Counted from the stretch's first letter, positions 24,674-34,421 are shown. The stretch: 55,997 nucleotides of DNA from an uncultured Pseudoxanthomonas sp. (GCA_946886405.1 CAMPIO010000014.1:1-55997); one strand, 5' to 3'. Numbers and translations are program-made. Notes: generated from the letters alone by a model not told the origin.

Positions 24674-25462
24674 TCAGATCGACTGCATGCGGCCACCGTC
24701 CACCGCCAGGCTGACCCCGGTGATGTAGGCCGCTGCCGGCGAGGCGAGGAACGCGATGGCGGCTGCGATTTCGTGTGCCTCGGCGAAGCGGCCGGCCGGC
24801 ACGGTGGCGAGCATCCCCGCACTGATCGTGGGCTCATCCTTGCCGGTGGAGCGCACGCGATCGTGCAGGATCTGCACGAGCCGCTGCGTGCGCGTATAGC
24901 CAGGCAGCACGTTGTTGACGGTGATGCCGTCGGCCCCCAGTTCCTTCGACAGCGTCTTGGCCCAGCTGGCCACGGCGCCGCGGATGGTGTTGGACACGCC
25001 GAGGTTGGCGATGGGTTCCTTCACCGAGGTGGAGATGACGTTGACGATGCGCCCCCAGCCGGCGGCCTGCATGGCCGGCACCACGGCGTGGGCAAGCAGG
25101 TGGTTGGCCAGCAGGTGGTGCTGGAAGGCGGAAAGATAGGCCTCAGGGGTGGCGTCGATGGCGCGCCCACCGGGAGGGCCGCCGGTGTTGTTGACCAGGA
25201 TATGGACGGGCTGCGCGGCCACCAGGGCCTGGATCTTTTCGCGCAACCGATCATGCTGCGAAACATCGGCCACGCAGGTGTCGTGACGCTGGCCCTCGGC
25301 GACCACCGGCAACGCGGCGGCAACGCCGGCCAGTACTTCGGATCGGCGCGCCAGCACGGTGACATCAGCGCCGAGCAGGGCGAGCTCGTGTGCCGCGGCA
25401 CGCCCGATCCCCTCGGACGCGCCGCAGACCAGCGCGTGCCGGCCGGCAAGATTGAGATCCAT
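24674..25462 (-). CDS. SDR-fold protein lacking the usual catalytic Tyr-x3-Lys
   Basis: The 262-residue protein has the short-chain dehydrogenase fold: the nucleotide motif GASEGIGRAAAHELA near residues 15-30, NNTGGPPGG in place of the usual NNAG, and a C-terminal SLAVDGGRMQS. Where classical SDRs have Tyr-x3-Lys, this protein reads LGVSNTIRGAVASWAKT, with neither residue. Related FabG-like proteins with this change exist. It is the first gene of the kynurenine-side transcript, 44 bp before the dehydrogenase gene. A TACACT 28 nt before the ATG may be its -10. Its role in the pathway is unknown; it could bind a cofactor without classical SDR catalysis. Confidence 0.85.
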   Translation of the reverse strand: MDLNLAGRHALVCGASEGIGRAAAHELALLGADVTVLARRSEVLAGVAAALPVVAEGQRHDTCVADVSQHDRLREKIQALVAAQPVHILVNNTGGPPGGRAIDATPEAYLSAFQHHLLANHLLAHAVVPAMQAAGWGRIVNVISTSVKEPIANLGVSNTIRGAVASWAKTLSKELGADGITVNNVLPGYTRTQRLVQILHDRVRSTGKDEPTISAGMLATVPAGRFAEAHEIAAAIAFLASPAAAYITGVSLAVDGGRMQSI

Positions 25463-25501
25463 GCATCGTTCCCGGAAGGACAAGGCGTCGAGTGTAGCCC
25501 C

Positions 25502-25580
25502 GTGGGAGCGACGCGAGTCGCGATGCCTTTCCGGCCAATCCGAAGGACGGATACTCCGTCGCGACTTACGTCGCTCCCAC
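25502..25580. repeat. Palindromic intergenic repeat copy B, overlapping the paiB stop
   Basis: Two 23-base arms (25502-25524 and 25558-25580) are inverted, with the core GTGGGAGCGACG. The inner parts differ (GCGAGTCGCGAT versus TAAGTCGCGAC). The right arm, read on the minus strand, encodes the last codons and the TAA stop of the PaiB-like gene. The same core recurs at 44700 and 51630. Confidence 0.82.
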
Positions 25581-26210
25581 GCCGTCCTTGCGGCGCTCCA
25601 GACGCTCGCGCATCAGGCTGGCCACCGCCAGATTGGCTTCGCCGCCCAGCCGCTGCAGCGCGGCAGTGGCGCCCTCGACATTGGCGACAGGATGGTTCTG
25701 GCTGAGCTTGAACTTCAGTTCGACCCGTTCGACGGCGAAACGGAACCCGATGATCCCGCGCAGCTGGCGGACATGATCGTCACGGTCGTGCTCGAAACGC
25801 CAATCGTTGCCTGCCCGGGCTTCGTTGACCTGGCTGAGTCGATCGACGATCGAGGCCAATCGGGCAGCGTCGTCGGTGGTCTCCAGCACGCCATGCAGGT
25901 GTGCCACCGCGTAGTTCCACGTGGGCACGCGTGCGGCTTCCTCCTTGTCCGCATACCAGCCCGGCGACAGGTAGGCATGCGGGCCATGCACGATCATCAA
26001 GGCAGGGCCGGCATGACGCGCCTGCGGATTCGGCTTCGCCCAGTGGCCTTCGATGACGATCCGGTCGTCCTGGCGGGCGTAGAGCACGGGCAGGTGGCTG
26101 ATGCTGGGCAGGCCATCGGCCACGGTCACCAGGGTGACGAAGGCATCGCGCGCGATAAGTCGATCGAGTTCGACCAGATCGGTTTCGACGAACGCGCGCG
26201 GCGTGTACAT
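25566..26210 (-). CDS. PaiB-like FMN-binding protein
   Basis: The 214-residue protein matches the PaiB / FMN-binding negative transcriptional regulator family: MYTPRAFVETDLVELD at the N-terminus, LPVLYARQD, IEGHWAKPNPQ, ALMIVHGPHAYLSPGWY, VPTWNYAVAHLHG and a C-terminal IIGFRFAVERVELKFKLSQN. PaiB in Bacillus affects protease and sporulation genes, but Gram-negative members may be flavin-dependent enzymes. The last residues (VGAT) and the stop codon lie in the right arm of repeat copy B, so the C-terminus was set by that element. It starts 4 bp after the preceding gene's stop in the asnS operon. Confidence 0.88.
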   Translation of the reverse strand: MYTPRAFVETDLVELDRLIARDAFVTLVTVADGLPSISHLPVLYARQDDRIVIEGHWAKPNPQARHAGPALMIVHGPHAYLSPGWYADKEEAARVPTWNYAVAHLHGVLETTDDAARLASIVDRLSQVNEARAGNDWRFEHDRDDHVRQLRGIIGFRFAVERVELKFKLSQNHPVANVEGATAALQRLGGEANLAVASLMRERLERRKDGVGAT

Positions 26211-26214
26211 GGGA

Positions 26215-26523
26215 TCAGGCGCGCACGCCGAGCGACTGCACCATCTGCGGCACCAGCGCGGCATCGTCGTCGCCCTGCGGCGGCTGCACGCCGGCCAGCG
26301 AGAAGCCGCGCGCCAGCGCGTCGTCCTCGTCCAGGCCGTCGAAAGACACGAATTCCGCATCGAACAGCGCCGCACGGGCGCTGTCCTCGCTGTCGTAGGG
26401 CAGGGTATTGCCGTCGCTGTCCAGGACTTCGGCGGTGCCGGCATCCAGCAAACGCAGGCGCGCCCAGATCAGCGTGCGGCCGAGCGAGGCGATGTACCAG
26501 TCTTCACGGAGGTAAGGAGTCAT
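26215..26523 (-). CDS. Small acidic protein of unknown function
   Basis: The 102-residue protein begins MTPYLREDWYIASLGRTLIW, then has an acidic stretch with many Asp/Glu (SDGNTLPYDSEDSARAALFD, FDGLDEDDALARGF). It has no cysteines, signal peptide or membrane segment. I do not recognise the family. Its ATG overlaps the stop of the membrane-protein gene by 4 bp (ATGA), so it is translated in tandem with it. It sits between that gene and paiB. Confidence 0.72.
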   Translation of the reverse strand: MTPYLREDWYIASLGRTLIWARLRLLDAGTAEVLDSDGNTLPYDSEDSARAALFDAEFVSFDGLDEDDALARGFSLAGVQPPQGDDDAALVPQMVQSLGVRA

Positions 26524-26824
26524 GCGAACGCACTCGCCCAGAGCGCCAGCAGGCCGGCCATTGCCCCCCCGAACATGATCACGCACAGCGAAATGCGCGC
26601 TGGCGTGGCAAGACCGGACAGCGACGTATCCGGGATGCTGCGGTAGTCCCCCGCCAGCAGCCAGCGCAGCGCGACCGGCTTGAGGAAGGCGCCTTCGCCC
26701 CACTGTGCGCCGAGCGCGCCATGGCGGTCGCGCACGTGCACCAGCGTCAGCGGCCAGAAGATCACGAACGCACAGAAACCGGCGATGGCCACGCCGACGA
26801 AGCAGAGGGCGAAGAACAGGATCA

Positions 26825-26825
<1 letters not shown>
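26520..26825 (-). CDS. Small inner-membrane protein, two transmembrane segments
   Basis: The 101-residue protein has a first hydrophobic segment (residues 1-30, ILFFALCFVGVAIAGFCAFV) and a second near the C-terminus (RISLCVIMFGGAMAGLLALW). The hydrophilic middle has HVRDRHGALGAQWGEGAFL. I know no function. The ATG shares one base with the asnS stop (TGATG), so expression is tied to asparaginyl-tRNA synthetase. Confidence 0.72.
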
Positions 26826-28225
<1,400 letters not shown>

Positions 28226-28305
28226 GGCTTGAATCCTTCGATAACAGACTTATTTATGGAACGCGGAGTTTACAAGAGCCGCGCAGCCCTCGGCATGCCG
28301 GGGGC

Positions 28306-28311
28306 TATAAT
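28306..28311 (+). promoter_or_regulatory. -10 element for the iscA-like gene
   Basis: A perfect TATAAT lies 26 bases before the iscA-like ATG and leaves room for AGGAGA, its ribosome-binding site. No clear -35 is visible, so an activator or weak promoter is possible. Confidence 0.5.
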
Positions 28312-28337
28312 CCGTCGGCGTTGCGCAGGAGACACAC

Positions 28338-28676
28338 ATGGCCATTACCCTGACCCCGGTCGCACTCGAGCGCGTGCAGCGCTTCGTCGAGCAGACACCG
28401 GCTGCGCTGGGCCTGCGCTTCGGCGTGACCCGCACGGGCTGTTCCGGCTGGGGCCATGTGGCCGATCTGGCCCGCGACGAGCGCGAAGGCGACACCGTGT
28501 TCGACTTCGCCGGCGTGAAGATCTACGTCGACGCCACCAGCCTGCCGCTGGTCGATGGCACCGAAATCGACTTCGCCAAGCAGGGGCTGTCGGAAACCTT
28601 CACCTTCCGGAACCCCAATGCGGCGGCCGAATGCGGCTGCGGCGAGAGCTTCACCACGTCCGCCGACGCCGCCTGA
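28338..28676 (+). CDS. iscA: IscA/ErpA-family iron-sulfur cluster assembly protein
   Basis: This A-type carrier holds and delivers iron or [2Fe-2S]/[4Fe-4S] clusters. The 112-residue protein has the three conserved cysteines of the family: Cys35 in TGCSGWGH and the C-terminal C-G-C (Cys99 and Cys101 in AECGCGESF). Sequence IYVDATSLPLVDGTEIDF is the usual middle portion. No iscS, iscU or hscBA genes flank it, so it is a stand-alone A-type carrier; which paralogue (IscA or ErpA) is not certain. AGGAGA supports the start. Confidence 0.9.
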   Translation: MAITLTPVALERVQRFVEQTPAALGLRFGVTRTGCSGWGHVADLARDEREGDTVFDFAGVKIYVDATSLPLVDGTEIDFAKQGLSETFTFRNPNAAAECGCGESFTTSADAA

Positions 28677-28683
28677 GGGCTCC

Positions 28684-28703
28684 GGGGGCACATCTTGCCC
28701 CTA
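28684..28703 (+). terminator. Weak hairpin after the iscA-like gene
   Basis: GGGGCA (28685-28690) and TGCCCC (28696-28701) form a 6-bp stem with a 5-base loop, 8 bp after the stop codon. There is no T-run, so termination would be partial at best. Confidence 0.35.
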
Positions 28704-28845
28704 AGTGGTTGACCTGCCATACTTTCCGGCTTCCGAAGGCCTGCCGGCCCTCGGTTCCTCGCTCCACCGTGTCCTCTTCGGGCATCGGGGAGCTGTCCTG
28801 TCCGGCCACCTCCTTGGCCGGGCCCACATCCGAAAGGTAAAAACG

Positions 28846-29268
28846 ATGCGTCACTATGAAGTCGTATTCCTGGTCCATCCGGACCAGAGCGAGCAGGTGC
28901 CGGCCATGATCGAGCGCTACAAGGCGTTGATCGAGGGCGGCAACGGCACGATCCACCGTCTGGAAGACTGGGGCCGCCGTCAGCTGGCCTACCCGATCCA
29001 GAACCTGGTGAAGGCCCACTACGTCCTGCTCAACATCGAGGCCGACCAGGCCGTGCTGAACGAGCTGGTCGAGAGCTTCCGTTTCAATGATGCGGTGCTG
29101 CGCAACCTGGTCATCAAGCGCGATGGTCCGGACACCGAGCAGTCCCTGATCATGAAGAACAAGGACGAGAAGGGCGACAAGCCCGAACGTGGCGAGCGTC
29201 GCCGCCGTGACGACGACGAGGCCGGTACCGAAGCCTCGACCGATTCCGACACCGCCGAAGCCGCCTGA
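28846..29268 (+). CDS. rpsF: 30S ribosomal protein S6
   Basis: This is a small-subunit protein that binds S18. The 140-residue protein begins [20 protein letters not shown], with [21 protein letters not shown] in the middle, as expected for S6. The C-terminal 35 residues are a highly charged tail (Lys/Glu then Arg/Asp-rich), like the glutamate-tailed S6 of other gammaproteobacteria. The start at 28846 follows GAAAGG; the frame stays open upstream but without homology. First gene of rpsF-rpsR-rplI. Confidence 0.96.
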   Translation: MRHYEVVFLVHPDQSEQVPAMIERYKALIEGGNGTIHRLEDWGRRQLAYPIQNLVKAHYVLLNIEADQAVLNELVESFRFNDAVLRNLVIKRDGPDTEQSLIMKNKDEKGDKPERGERRRRDDDEAGTEASTDSDTAEAA

Positions 29269-29279
29269 GGAGCACCCCC

Positions 29280-29510
29280 ATGTCCAAGTTCTTCCGTCGC
29301 CGCAAGTTCTGCAAGTTCACCGCCGAAGGCGTGAAAGAGATCGACTACAAGGATCTCAACACCCTGCGCCAGTACCTGACCGAGAACGGCAAGATCGTGC
29401 CGAGCCGCGTCACCGGTACCAAGTCCCGTTACCAGCGTCAGCTGTCCACCGCGGTCAAGCGCGCCCGTTTCCTGGCGCTGATCCCGTACACGGACAACCA
29501 CGACGTCTGA
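29280..29510 (+). CDS. rpsR: 30S ribosomal protein S18
   Basis: This 76-residue small-subunit protein pairs with S6. It has the usual [12 protein letters not shown] start, the core [20 protein letters not shown] and the basic [20 protein letters not shown] near the C-terminus. It begins 11 bp after rpsF with GAGGAG upstream. Its stop codon overlaps the first arm of an intergenic hairpin. Confidence 0.97.
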   Translation: MSKFFRRRKFCKFTAEGVKEIDYKDLNTLRQYLTENGKIVPSRVTGTKSRYQRQLSTAVKRARFLALIPYTDNHDV

Positions 29511-29589
29511 GCGGAGAAGTGAGTGGCGGCTCGCGCCGCAAGAAGTGAGAAGTGAGTGTTTTTCCCTCACTTCTCACTCCTCTCCGCTC
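29509..29589 (+). repeat. Nested inverted repeat with AGAAGTGAG units between rpsR and rplI
   Basis: Three copies of AGAAGTGAG start at 29515, 29541 and 29548. The last two pair perfectly with a complementary 13-base arm (29544-29556 with 29566-29578) around the loop TGTTTTTCC. An outer pair, GAGCGGAG at 29509 and CTCCGCTC at 29582, encloses this and a smaller GCGGC/GCCGC hairpin. The RNA would fold into a branched structure inside the ribosomal-protein transcript. Confidence 0.75.
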
Positions 29590-29672
29590 ACTCCTGGCCT
29601 CAAAAATCCCGTCCATTCGGACAGCAACCAGTTGCGGTCGCACAGCGGCCGCTAACGAATTGGAGATACACA

Positions 29673-30122
29673 ATGGAACTGATTCTTCTGCAGAAAGTGA
29701 CCAACCTGGGTGTCCTGGGTGACAAGGTCAACGTGAAGCCGGGCTACGGCCGCAACTTCCTGGTGCCGCAGGGCAAGGCCGTGCCGGCGACTGCCGCCAA
29801 CGTGGCCGAGTTCGAAGCCAAGCGTGCCGACTACGAAGCCAAGGCCAAGGCCGTGCATGACGACGCCGAAGCCCGCGCCGCCAAGCTGGAAGGCGCCAGC
29901 GTCACCATCAGCGCCAATGCCGCGACCGAAGGCAAGCTGTTCGGTTCGGTGGGCCCGCGCGACATCGCCGATGCCTTCACCGCCGCTGGCCTGCCGCTCG
30001 AGAAGAGCGAAGTCATCATGGGCGAAGGCGCGCTGCGCAACGTCGGCGAGTACGAGATCGTCGTGAAGCTGCATGCCGACGTACAGACGACCGTCAAGGT
30101 CGTGGTGCAGGCAGAAGCCTGA
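29673..30122 (+). CDS. rplI: 50S ribosomal protein L9
   Basis: This large-subunit protein has 149 residues. The N-terminal RNA-binding domain is unmistakable ([20 protein letters not shown], then [19 protein letters not shown]). A long connecting helix rich in Ala/Glu/Lys follows, then the C-terminal domain with [22 protein letters not shown] precedes the ATG. It is separated from rpsR by 162 bp with a structured repeat, and is followed by a terminator. Confidence 0.97.
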   Translation: MELILLQKVTNLGVLGDKVNVKPGYGRNFLVPQGKAVPATAANVAEFEAKRADYEAKAKAVHDDAEARAAKLEGASVTISANAATEGKLFGSVGPRDIADAFTAAGLPLEKSEVIMGEGALRNVGEYEIVVKLHADVQTTVKVVVQAEA

Positions 30123-30153
30123 TCCACCCCGCGCATCATCCGTGATGCCGACA

Positions 30154-30184
30154 GACGGGCGCCGCAAGGCGCCCGTCCTGTTTC
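30154..30184 (+). terminator. Rho-independent terminator after rplI
   Basis: GACGGGCGCC (30154-30163), the loop GCAA and GGCGCCCGTC (30168-30177) are followed by CTGTTTC. It ends the rpsF-rpsR-rplI transcript. Confidence 0.85.
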
Positions 30185-30246
30185 TGGGGACCGGCGGGTC
30201 GTCCCGTCGCAGCGGGTGAGATGACACGCGGTCAACGTGGTGTCAC

Positions 30247-30255
30247 TTATCCACA
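30247..30255 (+). promoter_or_regulatory. DnaA box upstream of dnaB
   Basis: TTATCCACA is an exact match to the high-affinity DnaA box (TTATNCACA). It lies 80 bp before the dnaB ATG in the intergenic region. An inverted TGACAC/GTGTCA pair (30222-30227 and 30240-30245) sits just before it. DnaA may control dnaB transcription here. Confidence 0.55.
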
Positions 30256-30334
30256 GGTTGTTCCGTCGCGAGCCCACAGGCCGGGCCTCTAGCATGTCCG
30301 GTCCGGCGTTCCTCCGATCTGGTTGTCTCTGTCC

Positions 30335-31735
30335 ATGCCCGCACGCACCGGTTTCCGCACCGACCCGCACGATTCGCGCATCGAACAACTGCGCGTGCCG
30401 CCGAACTCCATCGAAGCGGAACAGGCGGTGCTGGGTGGCCTGATGCTGGCGCCGGAAGCCTACGACCGCATCAACGACAAGCTGACGCCGAACGACTTCT
30501 ACCGGCGCGACCATCAGCTGATCTACCGCGCCATCGGCGAACTGGCGGAACGCAACCGTCCCTTCGATGCGGTGACGCTGGGTGAATGGTTCGAGTCGCA
30601 GGGCCACATGGAACTGGTCGCCGGTGGCGCCTACCTTGTAGAACTGGCCAGCACCACGCCGTCGGCTGCCAACATCACCGCTTACGCCGAGATCGTCCGC
30701 GACAAGGCCGTGATGCGCCAGCTGATCGAAGTCGGCACCGAAATCGTCAACGATGCCTTCCAGCCCGACGGCAAGGAAAGCGACGAGATGCTCGCGGTGG
30801 CCGAGCAGAAGGTGTTCGCCATCGCCGAGCAGGGCGCGCGCGGGCGCACCGACTTCGTGGCGATGAACGATGCGCTGAAAGACGCGTTCGAGGTCCTGCG
30901 CGTGCGCTCGGAGAGCGGCGGCACCGTGACCGGTCTGCCGACCGGCTACACCGAATTCGACATGATGACCGCGGGCCTGCAGCCCACCGACCTGGTGATC
31001 CTCGCCGCCCGTCCGGCCATGGGCAAGACCACGCTGGCGCTGAACATGGCCGAGTATGCGGCCATCAAGTCCAAGAAGGCGGTCGCGATCTTCTCGATGG
31101 AAATGTCTGCCGGCCAGCTGGCGATGCGCCTGATCTCCTCGGTCGGCCGCATCAACGCCACCCGCCTGCGCACCGGTCAGCTGGAGGACGAGGACTGGAG
31201 CCGTGTGACCAGCGCCATCCGCATCCTCAAGGACCAGGCCAAGGTGTTCATCGACGACACGCCAGGCCTGTCGCCCGACGTGCTGCGGTCCAAGGCGCGC
31301 CGGCTGAAGCGCGAACACGATCTCGGGTTGATCGTCATCGACTACCTGCAGCTGATGTCGGTGCCGGGCAACAGTGAGAACCGTGCCACCGAGATCTCCG
31401 AGATCTCGCGCTCGCTGAAGGGCCTGGCGAAGGAGCTCAACGTCCCGGTGATCGCGCTGTCGCAGCTCAACCGTTCGCTGGAAACGCGTACCGACAAGCG
31501 CCCGGTGATGGCCGACCTGCGCGAATCGGGCGCCATCGAGCAGGATGCGGACATGATCGTCTTCATCTACCGCGACGATTACTACAACAAGGAAACCTCG
31601 CCGGACAAAGGCCTCGCCGAGATCATCATCGGCAAACAGCGTTCCGGCCCCACGGGTTCGTGCAAGCTCCGGTTCTTCGGTGAGTACACCCGCTTCGACA
31701 ACCTGAGCCACGACAACATCGGCGCGTTCGAGTAG
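30335..31735 (+). CDS. dnaB: Replicative DNA helicase
   Basis: This hexameric 5'-to-3' helicase works at the replication fork. The 466-residue protein has the N-terminal domain (PPNSIEAEQAVLGGLMLAPE, residues 20-115), a linker and the RecA-like C-terminal domain. The latter has Walker A ARPAMGKTTLALN near residue 225, Walker B LIVIDYLQLMS near 332 and the terminal SGAIEQDADMIVFIYRD. No intein is present. The ATG at 30335 is used; a TTG 12 bases earlier is possible. A DnaA box lies upstream. Confidence 0.97.
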   Translation: MPARTGFRTDPHDSRIEQLRVPPNSIEAEQAVLGGLMLAPEAYDRINDKLTPNDFYRRDHQLIYRAIGELAERNRPFDAVTLGEWFESQGHMELVAGGAYLVELASTTPSAANITAYAEIVRDKAVMRQLIEVGTEIVNDAFQPDGKESDEMLAVAEQKVFAIAEQGARGRTDFVAMNDALKDAFEVLRVRSESGGTVTGLPTGYTEFDMMTAGLQPTDLVILAARPAMGKTTLALNMAEYAAIKSKKAVAIFSMEMSAGQLAMRLISSVGRINATRLRTGQLEDEDWSRVTSAIRILKDQAKVFIDDTPGLSPDVLRSKARRLKREHDLGLIVIDYLQLMSVPGNSENRATEISEISRSLKGLAKELNVPVIALSQLNRSLETRTDKRPVMADLRESGAIEQDADMIVFIYRDDYYNKETSPDKGLAEIIIGKQRSGPTGSCKLRFFGEYTRFDNLSHDNIGAFE

Positions 31736-31765
31736 CCGCCGCCACGGTCGTCGGGTCTCCGCCGC

Positions 31766-31771
31766 TACAAT
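31766..31771 (+). promoter_or_regulatory. Candidate -10 for leaderless alr transcript
   Basis: TACAAT ends 6 nt before the alr ATG, and there is no Shine-Dalgarno. Transcription would begin at or within a base of the start codon. The -35 position reads CACGGT, which is weak. Confidence 0.4.
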
Positions 31772-31777
31772 CCCGGC

Positions 31778-32974
31778 ATGCCAGGACCTGAGTTTCCCGA
31801 CGTGACGGATCCCGCAGCCACCTTCCGCCCCGAAGCCAACGACCGGCCCACGCGCATCCGCGTGGACCTGGAAGCGATCGGCCACAACTTCCATGCGCTG
31901 CAGGTACATGCGGGCGTCCCCGTGATGGGCATCGTCAAGGCGAACGCCTATGGCCACGGACTGGTGCCGGTCGCCTTGCACCTGCAGGCGCAGGGCATCG
32001 GTCAACTGGGCGTCGCGCTGGTGGAGGAGGGGCTTGCACTGCGGCGTGCGGGCGTGACCGTGCCGATCCTCGTGATGGGGGGCATCCATGCGCCGCAGGT
32101 CAGCCAGTTCCTGGCCTGCGATCTGGAAGTGACGGTCTCGTCGATCGCGAAGTTGCGGCAAGTCGAGCAGGCCGCCGCGTCGCTGGGGCGCAAAGCGGTG
32201 ATTCATCTCAAGATCGACACCGGCATGGAGCGCATCGGCGTGCACAGCGAGAACGCCGGCGGCTTCGTCGAAGCTGCGGTGGCGTCGCCATGGTGCACGG
32301 TGAAGGGCATCTACTCGCACCTGGCGTGCGCGGATGATCCTGCCTCGCCAATGACGCGCGAGCAGGTGCAGCGTTTCCTGCACGCGTGCGGACACTTCGA
32401 TCGGATCGGTGCGCCCATGCCGGTCCGGCACCTGGCCAACTCCGGCGGCGTGCTGCACTTTCCCGAGACCTGCCTGGACATGGTGCGTCCCGGCATTGCG
32501 CTGTACGGCGTGATGCCGGATCCCGCTTCGCTTCCCGCCGTGGAACTGAAACCTGCACTGTCGCTGGTTTCCCAGGTGGTCTACTTCAAGGTGGTACAGG
32601 CCGGCCGCACCGTCAGTTACGGCGCGACGTGGACAGCGACTGCCGATACCCGCGTCGTCACGGTGCCCATCGGCTATGGCGACGGCTATCCGCGTTCGCT
32701 GTCGTCGCGGGGGGAGGTGCTGGTGCGCGGCGAACGTCATTCCATCGTCGGTCGCGTCTGCATGGACCAGTTCATGGTCGATCTGGGTCCTGGCGGTAGC
32801 GCTTACAACGAGGACGAAGTCGTGCTGATCGGTCGGCAGGGCAGGGAGGCGATCTCGTGCGAAGCGGTGGCGCAGGCGGCGGGGACGATCCCGTACGAGA
32901 TCCTGACCGGACTGAATGCCCGTATTCCGCGCGAATACGATGGCGGTGCATCCGCTGCGACGCCTGCTGCGTAG
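31778..32974 (+). CDS. alr: Alanine racemase
   Basis: This PLP enzyme makes D-alanine for peptidoglycan. The 398-residue protein has the PLP lysine at residue 54 in MGIVKANAYGHG, the conserved substrate-site IDTGMERIGV, MVRPGIALYG, and the catalytic tyrosine segment TVSYGATWTA. The C-terminal domain ends with AQAAGTIPYEILTGLN. About 25 residues precede the usual start of homology, and a later start cannot be excluded. It follows dnaB by 42 bp, as in many proteobacteria. Confidence 0.95.
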   Translation: MPGPEFPDVTDPAATFRPEANDRPTRIRVDLEAIGHNFHALQVHAGVPVMGIVKANAYGHGLVPVALHLQAQGIGQLGVALVEEGLALRRAGVTVPILVMGGIHAPQVSQFLACDLEVTVSSIAKLRQVEQAAASLGRKAVIHLKIDTGMERIGVHSENAGGFVEAAVASPWCTVKGIYSHLACADDPASPMTREQVQRFLHACGHFDRIGAPMPVRHLANSGGVLHFPETCLDMVRPGIALYGVMPDPASLPAVELKPALSLVSQVVYFKVVQAGRTVSYGATWTATADTRVVTVPIGYGDGYPRSLSSRGEVLVRGERHSIVGRVCMDQFMVDLGPGGSAYNEDEVVLIGRQGREAISCEAVAQAAGTIPYEILTGLNARIPREYDGGASAATPAA

Positions 32975-33002
32975 AAGCGGCCGGTTTTATCTGGTTCACC
33001 GC

Positions 33003-34421
33003 ATGCCCAACGCCATCGTCTGGTTTCGCCACGACCTGCGCCTGGATGACAACCCGGCGCTGCGGGCAGCGATCGATGAGGGGTTCACGCCGATCCCCGT
33101 GTACGTGCATGCACCTGCAGAGGAGGGCGAGTGGCCACCTGGCGCCGCTTCACAGGCATGGCTGCATCGAACGCTGACTGCGCTGGATGACGACCTGCGC
33201 CAGCGTGGCTCGCGGTTGTTGCTGCGACAGGGACACAGCGCTACCGCACTGCAGGGGCTGATCGAGGTCTCCGGCGCGACCGCCGTCTTCTGGAATCGCA
33301 AGTACGAACCCGCCACGCAGCCGCGTGATGCCACCCTCAAGAAGGCACTGCGCGAACAGGGGCTGCGCGTCGAGAGCTTCAATGGCAGCCTGCTGATCGA
33401 ACCGTGGGACATCGCCACGCAGCAGGGTCAGCCGTACAAGGTATTCACGCCGTTCTGGCGCAACGCACTGACCAGGCTGCATGCACCGGTGCCCTGGTCC
33501 GCACCCTCGCAACTGCCGGCCATCGACGCCTCACTCGACCATGTGTCGCTGGACTCCCTGCGGTTGCGTCCCGGCCTCGGCTGGGACGCCGGCTTCTGGG
33601 AAGCGTGGACGCCCGGGGAAGCGGGCGCGCGCGAGGCGCTGGAGATCTTCATCGACGGTGCGCTCAACGGATACCGCAGCGACCGCGACCGCCCGGACCG
33701 CGTCGGTACTTCACGCCTGTCGCCCCATCTGCATTTCGGAGAGGTCGCGCCCTGGCGCATCGTGGCGGAGCTGGAACGCGCACGCACCGCCGCCAACAGT
33801 GCCGACATGGACGGCTACATCCGTGAGCTGGGTTGGCGCGAGTTCGCCTACCACCTGCTGCACCATTTTCCTCATACGACCACCCGGAACCTCAATCCGC
33901 GCTTCGAACACTTCGACTGGGCGAAGGTCGATCCCGGCGCGTTGGAAGCCTGGCAGCGTGGCCGCACCGGCGTTCCCATCATCGACGCCGGCCTGCGTGA
34001 GCTGTGGAGCACCGGGTACATGCACAACCGCGTGCGCATGATCGTGGCCAGCTACCTCACCAAGCACCTGCGCTACCACTGGCTGGAGGGGGCGCGCTGG
34101 TTCTGGGACACGCTGGTCGATGCGGACCTGGCCAACAACACGCTGGGCTGGCAGTGGACGGCCGGGACCGGGGCCGATGCCGCGCCGTACTTCCGTGTGT
34201 TCAATCCGGTGACGCAGGCGGAGAAGTTCGATCCGAAGGGCACATACATCGCCCGCTGGGTTCCCGAGCTGGCGGAGGTCCCGCTACCCCTGCGGTTCGC
34301 GCCGTGGCAGAAGCCCGGCGTGCTGGCGAAGCTCGCCCCCGGTTATCCACGACATCCGATCGTCGACCTCGCGGCCGGCCGTGACGGCGCGTTGGTGGCG
34401 TATCGCAAGACGGGGGACTGA
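33003..34421 (+). CDS. phrB: Deoxyribodipyrimidine photolyase
   Basis: This flavoprotein uses light to split cyclobutane pyrimidine dimers in DNA. The 472-residue protein has the N-terminal antenna domain (AIVWFRHDLRLDDNPAL). The FAD-binding helical domain follows, with SRLSPHLHFGE, LGWREFAYHLLHHFP, GVPIIDAGLRELWSTGYMHN, RVRMIVASYLTKHL and the C-terminal NTLGWQWTAGTG. The C-terminus contains RVFNPVTQAEKFDP, typical of class I CPD photolyases. The chosen ATG begins family homology. It is 28 bp after alr. Confidence 0.96.
   Translation: MPNAIVWFRHDLRLDDNPALRAAIDEGFTPIPVYVHAPAEEGEWPPGAASQAWLHRTLTALDDDLRQRGSRLLLRQGHSATALQGLIEVSGATAVFWNRKYEPATQPRDATLKKALREQGLRVESFNGSLLIEPWDIATQQGQPYKVFTPFWRNALTRLHAPVPWSAPSQLPAIDASLDHVSLDSLRLRPGLGWDAGFWEAWTPGEAGAREALEIFIDGALNGYRSDRDRPDRVGTSRLSPHLHFGEVAPWRIVAELERARTAANSADMDGYIRELGWREFAYHLLHHFPHTTTRNLNPRFEHFDWAKVDPGALEAWQRGRTGVPIIDAGLRELWSTGYMHNRVRMIVASYLTKHLRYHWLEGARWFWDTLVDADLANNTLGWQWTAGTGADAAPYFRVFNPVTQAEKFDPKGTYIARWVPELAEVPLPLRFAPWQKPGVLAKLAPGYPRHPIVDLAAGRDGALVAYRKTGD

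Noticed and set aside
28684..28845. S6:S18 autoregulatory leader RNA before rpsF
   Set aside because: CCGGC/GCCGG pairing around a CCG exists near 28726-28747, but I could not fit the full motif with confidence without a covariance search.
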